The notes under the pieces were generated by a model. The model was not told the origin of the DNA. It saw only the letters and a program-made list of their open reading frames with translations, and made no database searches. Both the position numbers and the translations under genes were made by a program. Positions 34,098-43,700 of a stretch of 64,000 bases of DNA are shown one piece after another. Every line of letters begins with the position of its first letter. The first letter of the stretch is position 1. Source of the DNA: Pelagibius litoralis (GTDB taxonomy: Bacteria; Pseudomonadota; Alphaproteobacteria; Kiloniellales; Kiloniellaceae); assembly GCF_011683915.1 (NCBI RefSeq), contig NZ_JAAQPH010000020.1, positions 1 through 64,000 of the forward strand, in the 5' to 3' direction.

Positions 34098-34742
34098 ATG
34101 ATCCTCTATTGCACGACGAACCGTGACCTTGAACTTTGGTACCTCGATCTGGCCGGCGCACTGGCCCGTCCTCCGGTTGCTCCTACGGTCTACGCGCTGG
34201 CCTCTTTTGAGTCCGATTTCGTGCGCTACTACGTCGGCTCGAGCCGGCGCCTGACCGCCCGCCTCGGCGCCCATCTCTCGTTTGCACGCAGTATCAAGCT
34301 GCGCGGCCACTCGGCCGGCGGGCGTCTTCTCGCACCAGTCGTTGCACAACGTCAGCGGGCGCTGGTCATCGTCCTCGAGACCTGCCCTGGGGCAACCACG
34401 TCCACTTTACAGCGCTGCGAACAGCCCTGGATGATCGCCGCAACCCGCGACAACGGTGCCGCAGCCCTCGCCTATCAAATGCCCATCACCAGCGCCCCGG
34501 AGCGTGGTCCTCAGGCCCCTGCCACCCTGGCCAAACGGCGCCACTGGCCGACCGCCTGGGTCGAAGCCTTGACGGATTTCTTTCGTGAACCCTGTTCGCC
34601 ATCGCTTTTGTATTCGGCTCGCCGGCGAAGGCTCAACGCCAGCGGTAACACAGCGCGCGACAACACATCCGGCACCAAGCGGTCCAGCCGCCTCACAACA
34701 GACAAGTCCGCCGGCCCGGCCGTACAAGAGAAACGACGGTGA
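34098..34742 (+). CDS. GIY-YIG-like nuclease-domain protein
   Basis: 214 residues. The N-terminal half has a GIY-YIG pattern: TVYALASFESDFVRYYVGSS (V-Y-A and Y-Y-V-G), followed by RRLTARLGAHLSFARSIK with the conserved Arg and a later LETCPG Glu. The C-terminal half is basic and low in structure (RRRRLNASGN...). GIY-YIG domains cut DNA in repair, homing or restriction roles. First of a small rightward group with an AlpA-like factor and an integrase, so a mobile-element gene is likely. The assignment rests on short motifs. Confidence 0.55.
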   Translation: MILYCTTNRDLELWYLDLAGALARPPVAPTVYALASFESDFVRYYVGSSRRLTARLGAHLSFARSIKLRGHSAGGRLLAPVVAQRQRALVIVLETCPGATTSTLQRCEQPWMIAATRDNGAAALAYQMPITSAPERGPQAPATLAKRRHWPTAWVEALTDFFREPCSPSLLYSARRRRLNASGNTARDNTSGTKRSSRLTTDKSAGPAVQEKRR

Positions 34743-34988
34743 AACATCCGTTGTTCACCACGTCCAAGGAGGACACCACGACCATGACTTTCCCTAGCTC
34801 TGCCCGGACCGGCCGTCCTGCGCCAACACTCGGAAATCCCACCGCAAGGCGATCGCCGGCACTTATGACGTCGTCCGCAACCTTCGGTAATATATTGATT
34901 CTATGTGATTTTCTGATCTTTCTGCCGAAAAGAGAAAATTACGCAAAGCCAAGGGCCCAATGCGCTTGGACGAACCCACCTCTACACC

Positions 34989-35294
34989 ATGGAGACGCCG
35001 AACACCCCTGCTGGCCAACCCAGCCTTGCGCCCTGCGTACTGCGCGCCAGCGAAGTCGCCAAGCTGCTGGGCTGCGGGACTTCGACCTTTTACCGCAAGC
35101 GCGCGGCACTCGAGCAACGCGGCTTTCCACGACGCAGCCCACTGCTCCGTGGCTGGCACCGCGAGGCCGTGCAGGCCTGGCTTGCCGGCCACTTCGGGTT
35201 CGCCGCCGCACCCACCGATCCCTACTCCCGCGAAGCCAGCAGAAAGAAGCTGAGAAATGTCTCGTTCAAAGCGAAGCGCCACAATGGCCGATAG
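34989..35294 (+). CDS. AlpA-like DNA-binding protein (excisionase type)
   Basis: 101 residues. One winged helix-turn-helix of the AlpA/MerR type: LRASEVAKLLGCGTSTFYRK, RAALEQRGFPRR and LRGWHREAVQAWLAG. Such proteins act as excisionases or as activators of integrase genes in satellite elements. It overlaps the start of the integrase gene by about ten bases, which fits a recombination directionality factor. Confidence 0.78.
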   Translation: METPNTPAGQPSLAPCVLRASEVAKLLGCGTSTFYRKRAALEQRGFPRRSPLLRGWHREAVQAWLAGHFGFAAAPTDPYSREASRKKLRNVSFKAKRHNGR

Positions 35295-36519
35295 ACCGCG
35301 CTATCTGAAGACCAGGCGTAAGACGAACAAGCACGGTGAGACTCGGGTCTACTACTACTGGGTTCCGCGCAAAGCCGATGCCGAGCGCTACGGCCTGCCG
35401 CGCCAAGTACGCCTGGCCGCCAAGCATGATGCGCGCTGCGGCGATGGCAGTGCCTATTTCCAGGCCTGTCTGGAAGCGGAAGAATGGAACGCCAAGCTCG
35501 AACGCAAACGCCACGGCGGCATGGGTGAGATGGCGACGGCCCCCGGCACGTTGCCCTACCTCATTAAGGTCTTCAAGAACACCGGCGACTATACCGGTCT
35601 CGCCGAGTCGACCCAGAAGGGGACCTACGAATACGGCTGGCGTGTCGTGCTCAAGTGGTCGGAAGCGCTCGATCACATCCCCGTCAAACGCGTCACCCGC
35701 GGCCATTGCCGTGACTTCTACGAAAACCTCTGCGAGACGGACGATGAAGGCTATCGCAGTTATGCGCGCGCCAAGAACGTGATGGCATCGCTGCGGCGGA
35801 TTCTCAGCTATGCGGTCGACAAGGAGGAGATCGAAACGAACCCAGCGCTGAAGCTGAAGCTGAAGTCGCCCGAGTTACGCCTGCGCAAGTGGGAACCCGG
35901 AGAGATCGAAGGCTTCGTGACGGCCGCTGACAAGGCTGGCAGACCTTCCCTGGCGCTGGGCGTGGAGATCGCTGCGGTGATCGGCCAACGCCGCGCCGAC
36001 ATGGTGGCGCTCTGCTGGGATCAGTACGAGAACGGATGTTTCAAGATCATCCAGCAGAAGACCGGCGCGCGCATCCAGGTACCGGTGACGCCCGAGCTGG
36101 TGGCCAGGCTCGCAAAGGCACCACGGCACAAGTCGGGCCACATCGTCTATGATGAAAAACGTGATCGGCCTTATAAGCTCCGGCACTTCAACCGGGTTTT
36201 CCGGGAGATTGCCGATGCGGCTGAGCTCTATGACCTTTGGTTCCACGACCTGCGACGCACGGCGGTCTACGAACTCGCGCGCGCCGGCGCGACGGTACCC
36301 GAGATCATCGCGGTCACCGGGCACAGCTTGGAAAACGCCACACGTGTGCTGAAGCACTATCTCTTCCCGGACAGCAAACTGGCCGAAACGGCGGTCCAGA
36401 AACTGGTCGAGAAGAATGCGCTGGACCGTCGGCGCGCGCTCAAGATCGCTCCCGAAGAATCGGAAGGGAGACTCGATCTTACCAACGTTATCCGATTCAA
36501 GGTGCCGGAAGCAGCCTGA
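35284..36519 (+). CDS. phage-type tyrosine integrase
   Basis: 411 residues from ATG 35284 (an in-frame ATG at 35257 is possible). N-terminal DNA-binding domain (PRYLKTRRKTNKHGETRVYY), core-binding region, and catalytic residues: Arg in IGQRRADMV, Lys in IIQQKTGAR, HDLRRTA, TGHSLENA and Tyr in VLKHYLFPDS. All five are intact. It follows the AlpA-like gene and precedes DUF6634, and is the likely integrase of this island, with tRNA-Arg at 57631 as candidate target; a matching repeat of the tRNA end was not found. Confidence 0.92.
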   Translation: MADRPRYLKTRRKTNKHGETRVYYYWVPRKADAERYGLPRQVRLAAKHDARCGDGSAYFQACLEAEEWNAKLERKRHGGMGEMATAPGTLPYLIKVFKNTGDYTGLAESTQKGTYEYGWRVVLKWSEALDHIPVKRVTRGHCRDFYENLCETDDEGYRSYARAKNVMASLRRILSYAVDKEEIETNPALKLKLKSPELRLRKWEPGEIEGFVTAADKAGRPSLALGVEIAAVIGQRRADMVALCWDQYENGCFKIIQQKTGARIQVPVTPELVARLAKAPRHKSGHIVYDEKRDRPYKLRHFNRVFREIADAAELYDLWFHDLRRTAVYELARAGATVPEIIAVTGHSLENATRVLKHYLFPDSKLAETAVQKLVEKNALDRRRALKIAPEESEGRLDLTNVIRFKVPEAA

Positions 36520-36564
36520 GCGCTGCGCCGCTCCCCGCGTCAAAACAGTCTCGGGAGATCAACG

Positions 36565-36879
36565 ATGCCTCATGATCCCAAGATACTTGAGCGTCTGCGT
36601 GACGCCACAGCAGCGCTCACCCGCCTCGAACGCGGCGAAGAGCCGAGCCCGGAGGAACTCAAGGCAGCCCCCAAGCTCGACTGGTGGTACCTGACCGAGC
36701 ATCACGGCGCTTTGGCGCTGGGCGGCGTGGTCACCGGCCATCCGACGCTGCCGGAAGGAGCGCATATCTACACCAGCTGTCTCCTGTGGGTGGCCGAGGA
36801 TCAGCGCGCTGCCCGGACTCTGTCCCGTTTCTACAGGCTCGGCACACCCTTGGACGACGTGTTGGCAACCAAGAACTGA
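36565..36879 (+). CDS. DUF6634-family protein
   Basis: 104 residues. Family pattern: LKAAPKLDWWYLTEHHGALALGG, VTGHPTLPEGAHIYTSCLLW and the strongly conserved ARTLSRFYRLGTPL ending. Function unknown; the family occurs in alphaproteobacteria near integrases and in plasmids. Ribosome site GGGAGATC before ATG. Followed by a strong hairpin at 36922-36950. Confidence 0.82.
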   Translation: MPHDPKILERLRDATAALTRLERGEEPSPEELKAAPKLDWWYLTEHHGALALGGVVTGHPTLPEGAHIYTSCLLWVAEDQRAARTLSRFYRLGTPLDDVLATKN

Positions 36880-36921
36880 CTACCGCGGCACGCCCAGAGC
36901 GGCGGCGCGATCGGGTAGGGC

Positions 36922-36950
36922 AATGGGGCGCAATTTGATTGCGCCCCATT
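36922..36950 (+). terminator. hairpin after the DUF6634 gene
   Basis: A perfect 12-bp stem (AATGGGGCGCAA / TTGCGCCCCATT) with loop TTTGA, 42 bases after the stop. No T-run. Confidence 0.7.
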
Positions 36951-36961
36951 CAGCCGTCACA

Positions 36962-37891
36962 TCAGGAGAAGATGATGACACGTATCAAAGGACTGAATGA
37001 CGGCCCAGGTGAGAGCGCTGCCGACGTTGCATTGGCGCTTCCGGACATGATGAGTCGACCGTCCCGGCAGAGAATCTCGGAGGTTTTGGCGTGCAGCTTG
37101 TGGTCGTCACCTGCCGAAAGCTCTGAGATGGTGATGGGAATCACCTCAACCTGCGGGGAGGTCAGCCAGTTCGATCCTACCTGGCCCAAGACCGATCCGC
37201 CGGAATGGACGTGGAGGTGGACGGCGTCCAGGCCAAGGCGCTGGCAGAGGCGGTCGATCGCCGCGCCGGAGTCCCAGAAGGGCGCGGCGACTGAGAGGTG
37301 CAGGGCGCCGCCAGGCTCTTCTGCAAACTCAGTTAGCCGGGCGCCGATCGCCCCATCGAGGCTGTGAAGGATCCGGATCTCGCCGCTGTGCGGCTTCCTT
37401 GCCGCGGCTCGGGAAAGATCCTCGCTGAGGGCAAGGCAGCTGTCGCTGAGGCCATGCGCGACTTTGGGGCTTTCGGCCAAGCTCCTGAAAAATTGGGCCG
37501 CATCGTCGAATGCATCAGCGGCGAAGGAAGGGTGAAGGTGCTCGGCGAGCTCAAAGTTGCCGCCCCAGCCGTTGAAAGTGAGATTCCCCGAACCCACGAC
37601 GAGGTGGCAGTCGTCCTCGCCAAACAGCGCTGTTAGTTTGGGGTGAAAGGCGCCGGTTGTAACGGCGACAGGTTCGAGCTCGTAGTCCCGCCCGACTCGC
37701 TGTGCTCCTTGCTCCGAAAGCCCGGCGCGCACGCCCTGAAGGTCTGCGAGGATCAGGGCTTCCTTGCTGCCGCCGCGGACGAGGTTATCGAGGACGACGG
37801 ATTCGAAGAACGACAAGCTGAGCGCATAGGACGTAAAGACTGCTTTGCGCCAGGGATGAGCGGCAATTAGGTCTTCGGGCGTAAACGCCAA
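36962..37891 (-). CDS. phospholipase-D-fold protein (DrmC-like), 3'-truncated
   Basis: 309 residues. Two HKD-type motifs: HPKLTALF...VVGSGN (H83, K85) and HAKTSEIL...IMSGSAN (H267, K269), the active site of PLD-superfamily nucleases. It is the last gene of the leftward operon that includes helicase, methyltransferase and HNH genes, which fits DrmC of DISARM. Right after the second motif the family sequence ends: the tail SPGPSFSPLIRVIIFS is not PLD-like. The DNA beyond about 37015 on the other strand begins a different gene (36972), so the gene has been cut at an insertion or deletion edge. Function may be damaged even with both motifs kept. Confidence 0.82.
   Translation of the reverse strand: MAFTPEDLIAAHPWRKAVFTSYALSLSFFESVVLDNLVRGGSKEALILADLQGVRAGLSEQGAQRVGRDYELEPVAVTTGAFHPKLTALFGEDDCHLVVGSGNLTFNGWGGNFELAEHLHPSFAADAFDDAAQFFRSLAESPKVAHGLSDSCLALSEDLSRAAARKPHSGEIRILHSLDGAIGARLTEFAEEPGGALHLSVAAPFWDSGAAIDRLCQRLGLDAVHLHVHSGGSVLGQVGSNWLTSPQVEVIPITISELSAGDDHKLHAKTSEILCRDGRLIMSGSANATSAALSPGPSFSPLIRVIIFS
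36972..37015 (+). pseudogene. 5' stub of a rightward gene
   Basis: Ribosome site AGGAGAAG and ATG 36972 open MMTRIKGLNDGPGESA, after which the DNA becomes the antisense of the PLD gene. About 14 codons of an unknown gene remain, marking the breakpoint between the integrase-side DNA and the defence operon. Confidence 0.55.
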
Positions 37892-38069
37892 GTTAGTTTG
37901 CCTTACTGCTGCTTGTCGATCGAGATTCTACTTCAAAACGACCTCAGTCTGGTATGGCTGCTCAAAAGCCACGTAAAGACCGGCCGCTGCAGAGTTGTCA
38001 GATCATTTCTGCCCTAATTCCCAATAATCCAAGGTCATTGCCGTTGGGTCATTCACGGGCGCTTTCTTC

Positions 38070-38834
38070 TTAGGAGACGTCCGTTTTGTTGAAGTGATTC
38101 GTTCTGTGCCAGGCGAGCTTTTCCCTGTGCTGCGGCGTCAACGGAATTGGTTCACGCCATCGCAGTTCCGCGCGGGACGCTTCGCTTAGAGCAGGGGAGA
38201 ACTCTGGGCGTCCGTCGTCGTGGAAGGTGACGAGGCCGCGGTCGAAGGCGGCATCCCATAGGGCCGAGAGAAGCAGACCATTGTGCACGTCGAGCCGTTC
38301 GGCATCGCAGGAACAATCCTTCCAAGGAATGATGTGGGAGGCGCGCAAGAGCGCTGGGTCGGTGATGCCAGTGAGCGAGCATTGACCGTTCCAGTATTCC
38401 AGGAGGCTGGTGCGAAAAATGTCCTGCCCAATACGCTGCACGACAAGACGCTCGGTCTCGGTTGTTTTGGGGAGCCCCTGTACTTTTGTCTGGAACGTGC
38501 GAAGGGGCGCATCCGGAAGGCTTGCGGCAAGCCGGTAAATCCGAGGCAGGATCGAATAGAGTTCCCGCATTGCCCCAAACCGGAAGCGCGATAGGCCGGG
38601 GCCTTGCAGCGGGTCGGCTGCCAGGCCCATCTCCCTGATCACGCCTCCATGGTCGAGCGCGAGGAACCATGGGCCAGCCGGACCTTCGGCAGCCAGCCAG
38701 ATCGTTCCCTGCGCCGTCGTCGACTGAAACGCCGCCCACCCATCGGTCTCACCAAGCCGACGCCGAAAGCCATGCTGCTCAGCGGCCTTGCTGCACTCGG
38801 TTGAGACAATGAAGGATTGAGGGCTTTCGATCAT
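38070..38834 (-). CDS. HNH endonuclease of the DISARM-like operon
   Basis: 254 residues; the start ATG shares one base with the stop of the ATPase gene. A C-terminal HNH domain is clear: LLEYWNGQCSLTGITDPALL, RASHIIPWKDCS and LDVHNGLLLSALWDAAFDRGL. This is the layout of HNH nucleases such as those in type IV-like restriction enzymes; the N-terminal 130 residues (TIWLAAEGPAGPWFLALDHG) may read a modified or structural DNA feature. Its position after a Rad50-like ATPase suggests a paired nuclease. A 178-base gap separates it from the PLD gene. Confidence 0.9.
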   Translation of the reverse strand: MIESPQSFIVSTECSKAAEQHGFRRRLGETDGWAAFQSTTAQGTIWLAAEGPAGPWFLALDHGGVIREMGLAADPLQGPGLSRFRFGAMRELYSILPRIYRLAASLPDAPLRTFQTKVQGLPKTTETERLVVQRIGQDIFRTSLLEYWNGQCSLTGITDPALLRASHIIPWKDCSCDAERLDVHNGLLLSALWDAAFDRGLVTFHDDGRPEFSPALSEASRAELRWREPIPLTPQHREKLAWHRTNHFNKTDVS

Positions 38835-40795
38835 CAGAAGTCCATCGCAAACAACCGCGCCTCAGGTGGTGTGGACGAGAGCTGCAAACGCATCGCTTCG
38901 TGAGCACGCGCCTGCTGCGAAGGGGCTGTCGTCGTGGTGACGATATACTGGAAGGGCGGAGGGCTTGCCTTTCCTTCGAGGCTCAAAACGAAATCAAAGA
39001 GGTTCGAGTATATATCGGCATCCAGATCCGCTTCGCGCGGGCTGTCATGTATGAGCAAGGATGGCATCCTCGCCTTGCCATTCACAGAAAGGATCATTGC
39101 AGCCAAGTCGAATGCTACGATTTTGAACGACTCAACCGCAGCCGTAGACAGGCCGACGCCTCGGTCGAGGAGAATATCTGTGTGAAGACCATTTCCGTCC
39201 AAGCGGATTTTCCCCGAACACCCCTTGGGCATCAAGCTGGCTACGAGCTGCTGAAATACGATTTCCAGGTCACCGATTGCTGCCGTTACTCGCTCCTGTT
39301 CCAGCTTGATGGATTCGCGCAGGCCTTCAATTTTGTTTTCAACCGCATCGAGACGTCTGATCTCCGCGTCTCGTTTAACCATCTGACGGTCAAACCAATT
39401 CGCCTCTCTTACAAGCTCGCGTGCTGCGCTGACCTTTCCGTTGGTCTCGGACAGTTGCTTTTCAAGGCGCTCAAATTCCTTATCGACGGCCTCCAACTCC
39501 TGATCGACACGCGCAATCTCTGATCCGAGATTTTCAATCGTTTTGGGAAGGGCAGCTTGTTGCTTGATCAGCTCGGCCATATTCTGTTCCGCAAGTTTTA
39601 TGCGATTTCGAACCGCATCAAGGTCACACCGTTCGAGAGAGATTTTACATCCCTTCGCGAGCACATCATCGATGTTGACCTGACAGATAGAGCATCTGAC
39701 GACTACGCCACTTTCCAGACGAGCTTGTTCTGTACCCTGTTCCGCCCGCGCGGCGGAAATTTGCACTGGAAGCGCCGTATGTAGGGCTTGGGCGTTCGCC
39801 TGCTTTTCGAAGGCCTTGTTCCTTTCAGCTTGGAGCCGCTTTCTTTTTGCCTGCAAGTCCACCCCCGACGATTGACCCTTCGCGTGAGTCGCGCCGGTTG
39901 CCTTCGCCAATTCTTCGTTGGCTTTGTCGATCAACTCCATTCTGACGGTTTCGTCTGAAGGATCGCGATCTTTCGGCAAGGAAAGCCCCTCGCACAATTC
40001 TTCGAAGCGATGTCTTTGGAACCAATCAAGGTGATTGAGTTTCTGCTTGAGATCATCGCGCCCCCGCGCGAACGATCTGACTTGAGCGTTGGCCAAAACT
40101 TCAGCGGCCGACAGCGCCCCAATGGCGAGCCGAACGACCGCAAGCTTTGCGTCGAGAGAGAGCTCCTGCGCGGGTGACCCCGACCCAGACCGTTTTGATC
40201 GCCAGTCGAACACATCATCCAGTCGGCACTCCTGATCGCGGGCGAGCCATGCGAGCAGTACGTCCCAAACCTGGTCCGCTCTGAGATTGTCTGGCACCTG
40301 TTCGCGATAGTCGGTGCAGAACCGATCAGAAATCACGGGGGCTATCGTCGGTGGATAGGTTACGACCAGCAGCTGGTCGAACGAATCTTCGATGCGATCA
40401 GCGCGCACGGAGCGCGACGGCAGGTTCATGCCGATCGGACGGGTCACAATCCAACATTCGCCGTCGATCATGATCTCAGCGCCGACAAACCCGTCGGGCA
40501 GTTTTTGTTGCATCAGCGGGCGCTGGTCTTCGTTGGAAAAATGCCGCTCCCCGAGGCAATAACGGATCAGGCGGCAGAACGTCGACTTCCCGCTCCCATG
40601 CGGTGTGGCGCCCTTGCCATTGGTCGAAAGATCGGGCGACCAGATAATGTTGACGCCCGGGCGCAGCGAAATGTCACGAAGCAGCGTTGAGGCATCCTGC
40701 CAGAGGGCAATTCGCCTGACCCATAGCCGAGGCCCATGCTGGCCTTTCGGCATGGTGAACTCGATCTCTTCTCGCTGGAAAAAATCAGGCTGCAA
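38834..40795 (-). CDS. Rad50/SMC-like ATPase with zinc-hook motif
   Basis: 653 residues. A Walker A motif GATPHGSGKST (62-72) directly follows an SMC-like start (RLWVRRIALW...LRPGVNIIWSP). A long heptad-rich coiled coil (about 210-520) carries CSIC near 366-369, the CxxC of a Rad50-type zinc hook. The C-terminal ATPase lobe has LLIHDSPREAD (Walker B, near 580) and a following His-like switch. It is therefore a complete coiled-coil ABC ATPase that could dimerise over DNA. Overlaps the methyltransferase stop by 11 bases and the HNH start by one, so translation is coupled. It is not a standard DISARM subunit. Confidence 0.85.
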   Translation of the reverse strand: MQPDFFQREEIEFTMPKGQHGPRLWVRRIALWQDASTLLRDISLRPGVNIIWSPDLSTNGKGATPHGSGKSTFCRLIRYCLGERHFSNEDQRPLMQQKLPDGFVGAEIMIDGECWIVTRPIGMNLPSRSVRADRIEDSFDQLLVVTYPPTIAPVISDRFCTDYREQVPDNLRADQVWDVLLAWLARDQECRLDDVFDWRSKRSGSGSPAQELSLDAKLAVVRLAIGALSAAEVLANAQVRSFARGRDDLKQKLNHLDWFQRHRFEELCEGLSLPKDRDPSDETVRMELIDKANEELAKATGATHAKGQSSGVDLQAKRKRLQAERNKAFEKQANAQALHTALPVQISAARAEQGTEQARLESGVVVRCSICQVNIDDVLAKGCKISLERCDLDAVRNRIKLAEQNMAELIKQQAALPKTIENLGSEIARVDQELEAVDKEFERLEKQLSETNGKVSAARELVREANWFDRQMVKRDAEIRRLDAVENKIEGLRESIKLEQERVTAAIGDLEIVFQQLVASLMPKGCSGKIRLDGNGLHTDILLDRGVGLSTAAVESFKIVAFDLAAMILSVNGKARMPSLLIHDSPREADLDADIYSNLFDFVLSLEGKASPPPFQYIVTTTTAPSQQARAHEAMRLQLSSTPPEARLFAMDF

Positions 40796-43700
40796 GGCGG
40801 CCCTCCTGAATGAATGGGAGGATGTTGGCCGACACCCGCGTCAATCCCTGTTCCAGATCGACGGCCTGAAGCCTCGACCACGCGAACAGCGCCCGTCCGA
40901 CTGCCGGGTTGTCAACGTTCAAGGTTGATTGGTCGAGCCTCTGGCCCGCGCTCCATTCGTCTCCGTTCGGCGACACATCCAGAACGGCCGACGACACAAG
41001 CTCGTTGAAGGCCGCGCCCCACGCCGCGTTGGTTGGCGGCTCCAATTGCGTCACGCCGGACGGATGCGCCACGATCCGTCGCCACTCCTGGCGATCTGCA
41101 TCAGAGAGGAAGCCGTCGAGTAGGCTCGGTTGTAAGCAGGCCAGCGTCGCGAGACGCACACGGCGGACGTCGGAGGGCTTCGGCAAAATGCCGACCAGCG
41201 CCCGAAGCTGGGTACGGACGCGGTCACGCTCATCGATACCTTGCGGCCATGCCCAGACGTCAGCGGGAATTTGCTCAAGTGGCGGGAGTTGGATGGGTTG
41301 CGGGACGGGCGTCCCAACAGCGTCAGCGAGGCTAAGTTCGACGAAGGTGCCATCCGCTTCCATCCGGTCCCAAGCGGCGAGGACGAGGCGGCGGGTGCGG
41401 TATTCGCCGTGCTGGCGGATTTCCTTTTCCTTCAGGACGCGGAAGGTCTCCGAAGGGTAGTCGGGGCCCTTCACGTCGGCGGGGTCGAGGATGTAACGCA
41501 GCTCGTCGCGGGTCAGGCCATAAGCGCGGGCGTAGAAAGCGTCGAGATCGGCGCGCAGGTGGGCGCGTCGATCCTCGTCCCAGGCGAAGGGCGGGCCGTA
41601 ATGGCCCAGATCACGGGCGAAGGGGGCGAGGCTGTGCGAGGTATAGGTGAGTTCCAGCACCTTCGGGGTGATGAAGGCGAGGCGGGGTTCAGTGTAATAG
41701 GAGGGATCAAAGATTGGCAGTTGCTTCATCAGACTAAGCGTAAGGTGGGTTCCACCCAAAAGCTGACGGGCACAAAAATCCAACGGAATCGAGTTGAAAT
41801 TGGCCATGAGGCAAGCGCCATCCTGGCGATTCCGACGTGGAAATATTAGAGTGGCGGTATGGCTTACTGCAGTCCTCGGGAGGATCGAGGTGATCGTAGT
41901 TCTCTCATTTGAAGCGTTGGTAATTTCTCTGACAGCGAGAAGCCAGCCGCTCTTCCAGCCCTGGCCCACGAGCCTCTTTTCTATTTCAGAGAGAGGCACC
42001 CAGTATCGCGGAAGCGACTCGCAATCGATGCATTCCTTTGCTTCCAGATCAATCGATTGAGCCTGATCAGTGTCAAAAGGATAGGTTGTCCATCGGTGGT
42101 CGAATAAATGAAACGTCTTTGCTTCATAGAGAGGCGCATAGTTGACGCTATCGCTTTCGCATATTGCTGCAGGAATTCCGTGACCCGACGAGACTAACTT
42201 CAATTCGATTTTCTTCTGTGCACTGACATTGTTTTCGCTGGGAAGAGAGGCAAACCAATCGGCATCTTCACCCATATTCCAGAGCCTTGTATGGAAATCT
42301 ATCTGCCACGGGTTCCCCTTTTGATCTCCGTCTAGAATAAAGGTTGCTGAATTCGAGAAAATCTTTGCTGTTAAGGTAGCATCTCCCCGCGTTCTGAAGA
42401 CCGGTGCAGTGCGAGTGTTTGGGTTGAGCCTAGAAATTGTCTCGGCTGAAAGCGTGAAGCTCCTCTCTGGATCGGTGATCTGAGACGGTTCGCTCAGAAA
42501 GAAAGCAAAGCGAGCTTCATATTCATCGTAACCTATTGTTAACAGGGAAAATTTGAACATGCGGTGGACACTAGGGAAGATCGGCAACCGGTTATCAAAA
42601 TCCACTAGGTGTGCCAAGCGCTTGCCCTCAACAAGCGAAGAAAAGAATTCCGCAGTGCTCGCATCCGTGGCTATACCAGTAGGTACGATCACCCCGGCAT
42701 GGTCACGCGCAAGATTGGCGAAGAGTTCTGCAAAAAGGGCGTAGGTGTTCACTTTCCCGCGTGCCGTTTTGGCAAAACGGCCAGAAGCCCGCGCAAACTC
42801 GTTCCCAGCCTCCGAAGTCCTTACGGCTATCTGAAATGCTGCAAATGCGGGAGGGTTTTCGCGTTCTAGTACTTCGATTGCGCGCTTTCTAGCCGCCCCG
42901 ACAAGAGACGCAATTTCCGGGTGACGGGCGGCAAAGTACTCTCTCTCGGATAGCTGCATGACTTCCCACGGCGGGTTGCCCAACACCACATTGAACCCGC
43001 CGCGTTGCATCACATCGGGGAACTCTAGCGGCCAGTGAAAGGCGCGGGCGCGGCGGGCGGCCTTGGGGGCATCCACCATCGCCTGGCGCATCTTGCCGTG
43101 ATTGAGGGCCATCCACAGTTCCTCGGTCGTCGGCACCGTGCGGGCCGAGGCCCCCGCCGGTGCGCCGCCGACCTTGGGCAACTGGAAGGCCGCGACATAG
43201 AGGTTCGCCGCCGCCGTCGCCCGGACAAAGGCCTGCCCCTTGCGTAACTCCCTGTACCGCGCGGCCTTGGCCCCGATCTGCTCCACCGTATCCTCGGGCA
43301 GGTCTCGGAAACCCGAGAAATCCAGCGCCAAGGGCTTCATCGCCGGCATGGCGACCTGGCCGGTCCCGAAGTCGAACCCGCCCTGGCCCTTTTTTGCGTC
43401 CCTGTTGGCCTGCAGGTAATATTTGGCCGTGTCCTTGTCGTCGCCGGTCAGCGGCTTGTAGGCGGCATCAGGGATGCCGTCTCGCAGCACCTTCAGGTCG
43501 AAGACGCCGAGCAGCGCATCGCCGCAGCGGATCTGTGCGTCGAAGAAGCCAAGGGGAAGGCCGGGATCCACGGTCTCGATCCAGAGCGCGACCTTGGTCA
43601 GTTCCACTGCCATCGGGTTGCGGTCCACCCCGTGCAAACAGGATCGCGCGACATCGCGCAGGGCATGGCGGAAATCGGCGAGCGACGGCGTGCCATCGGC

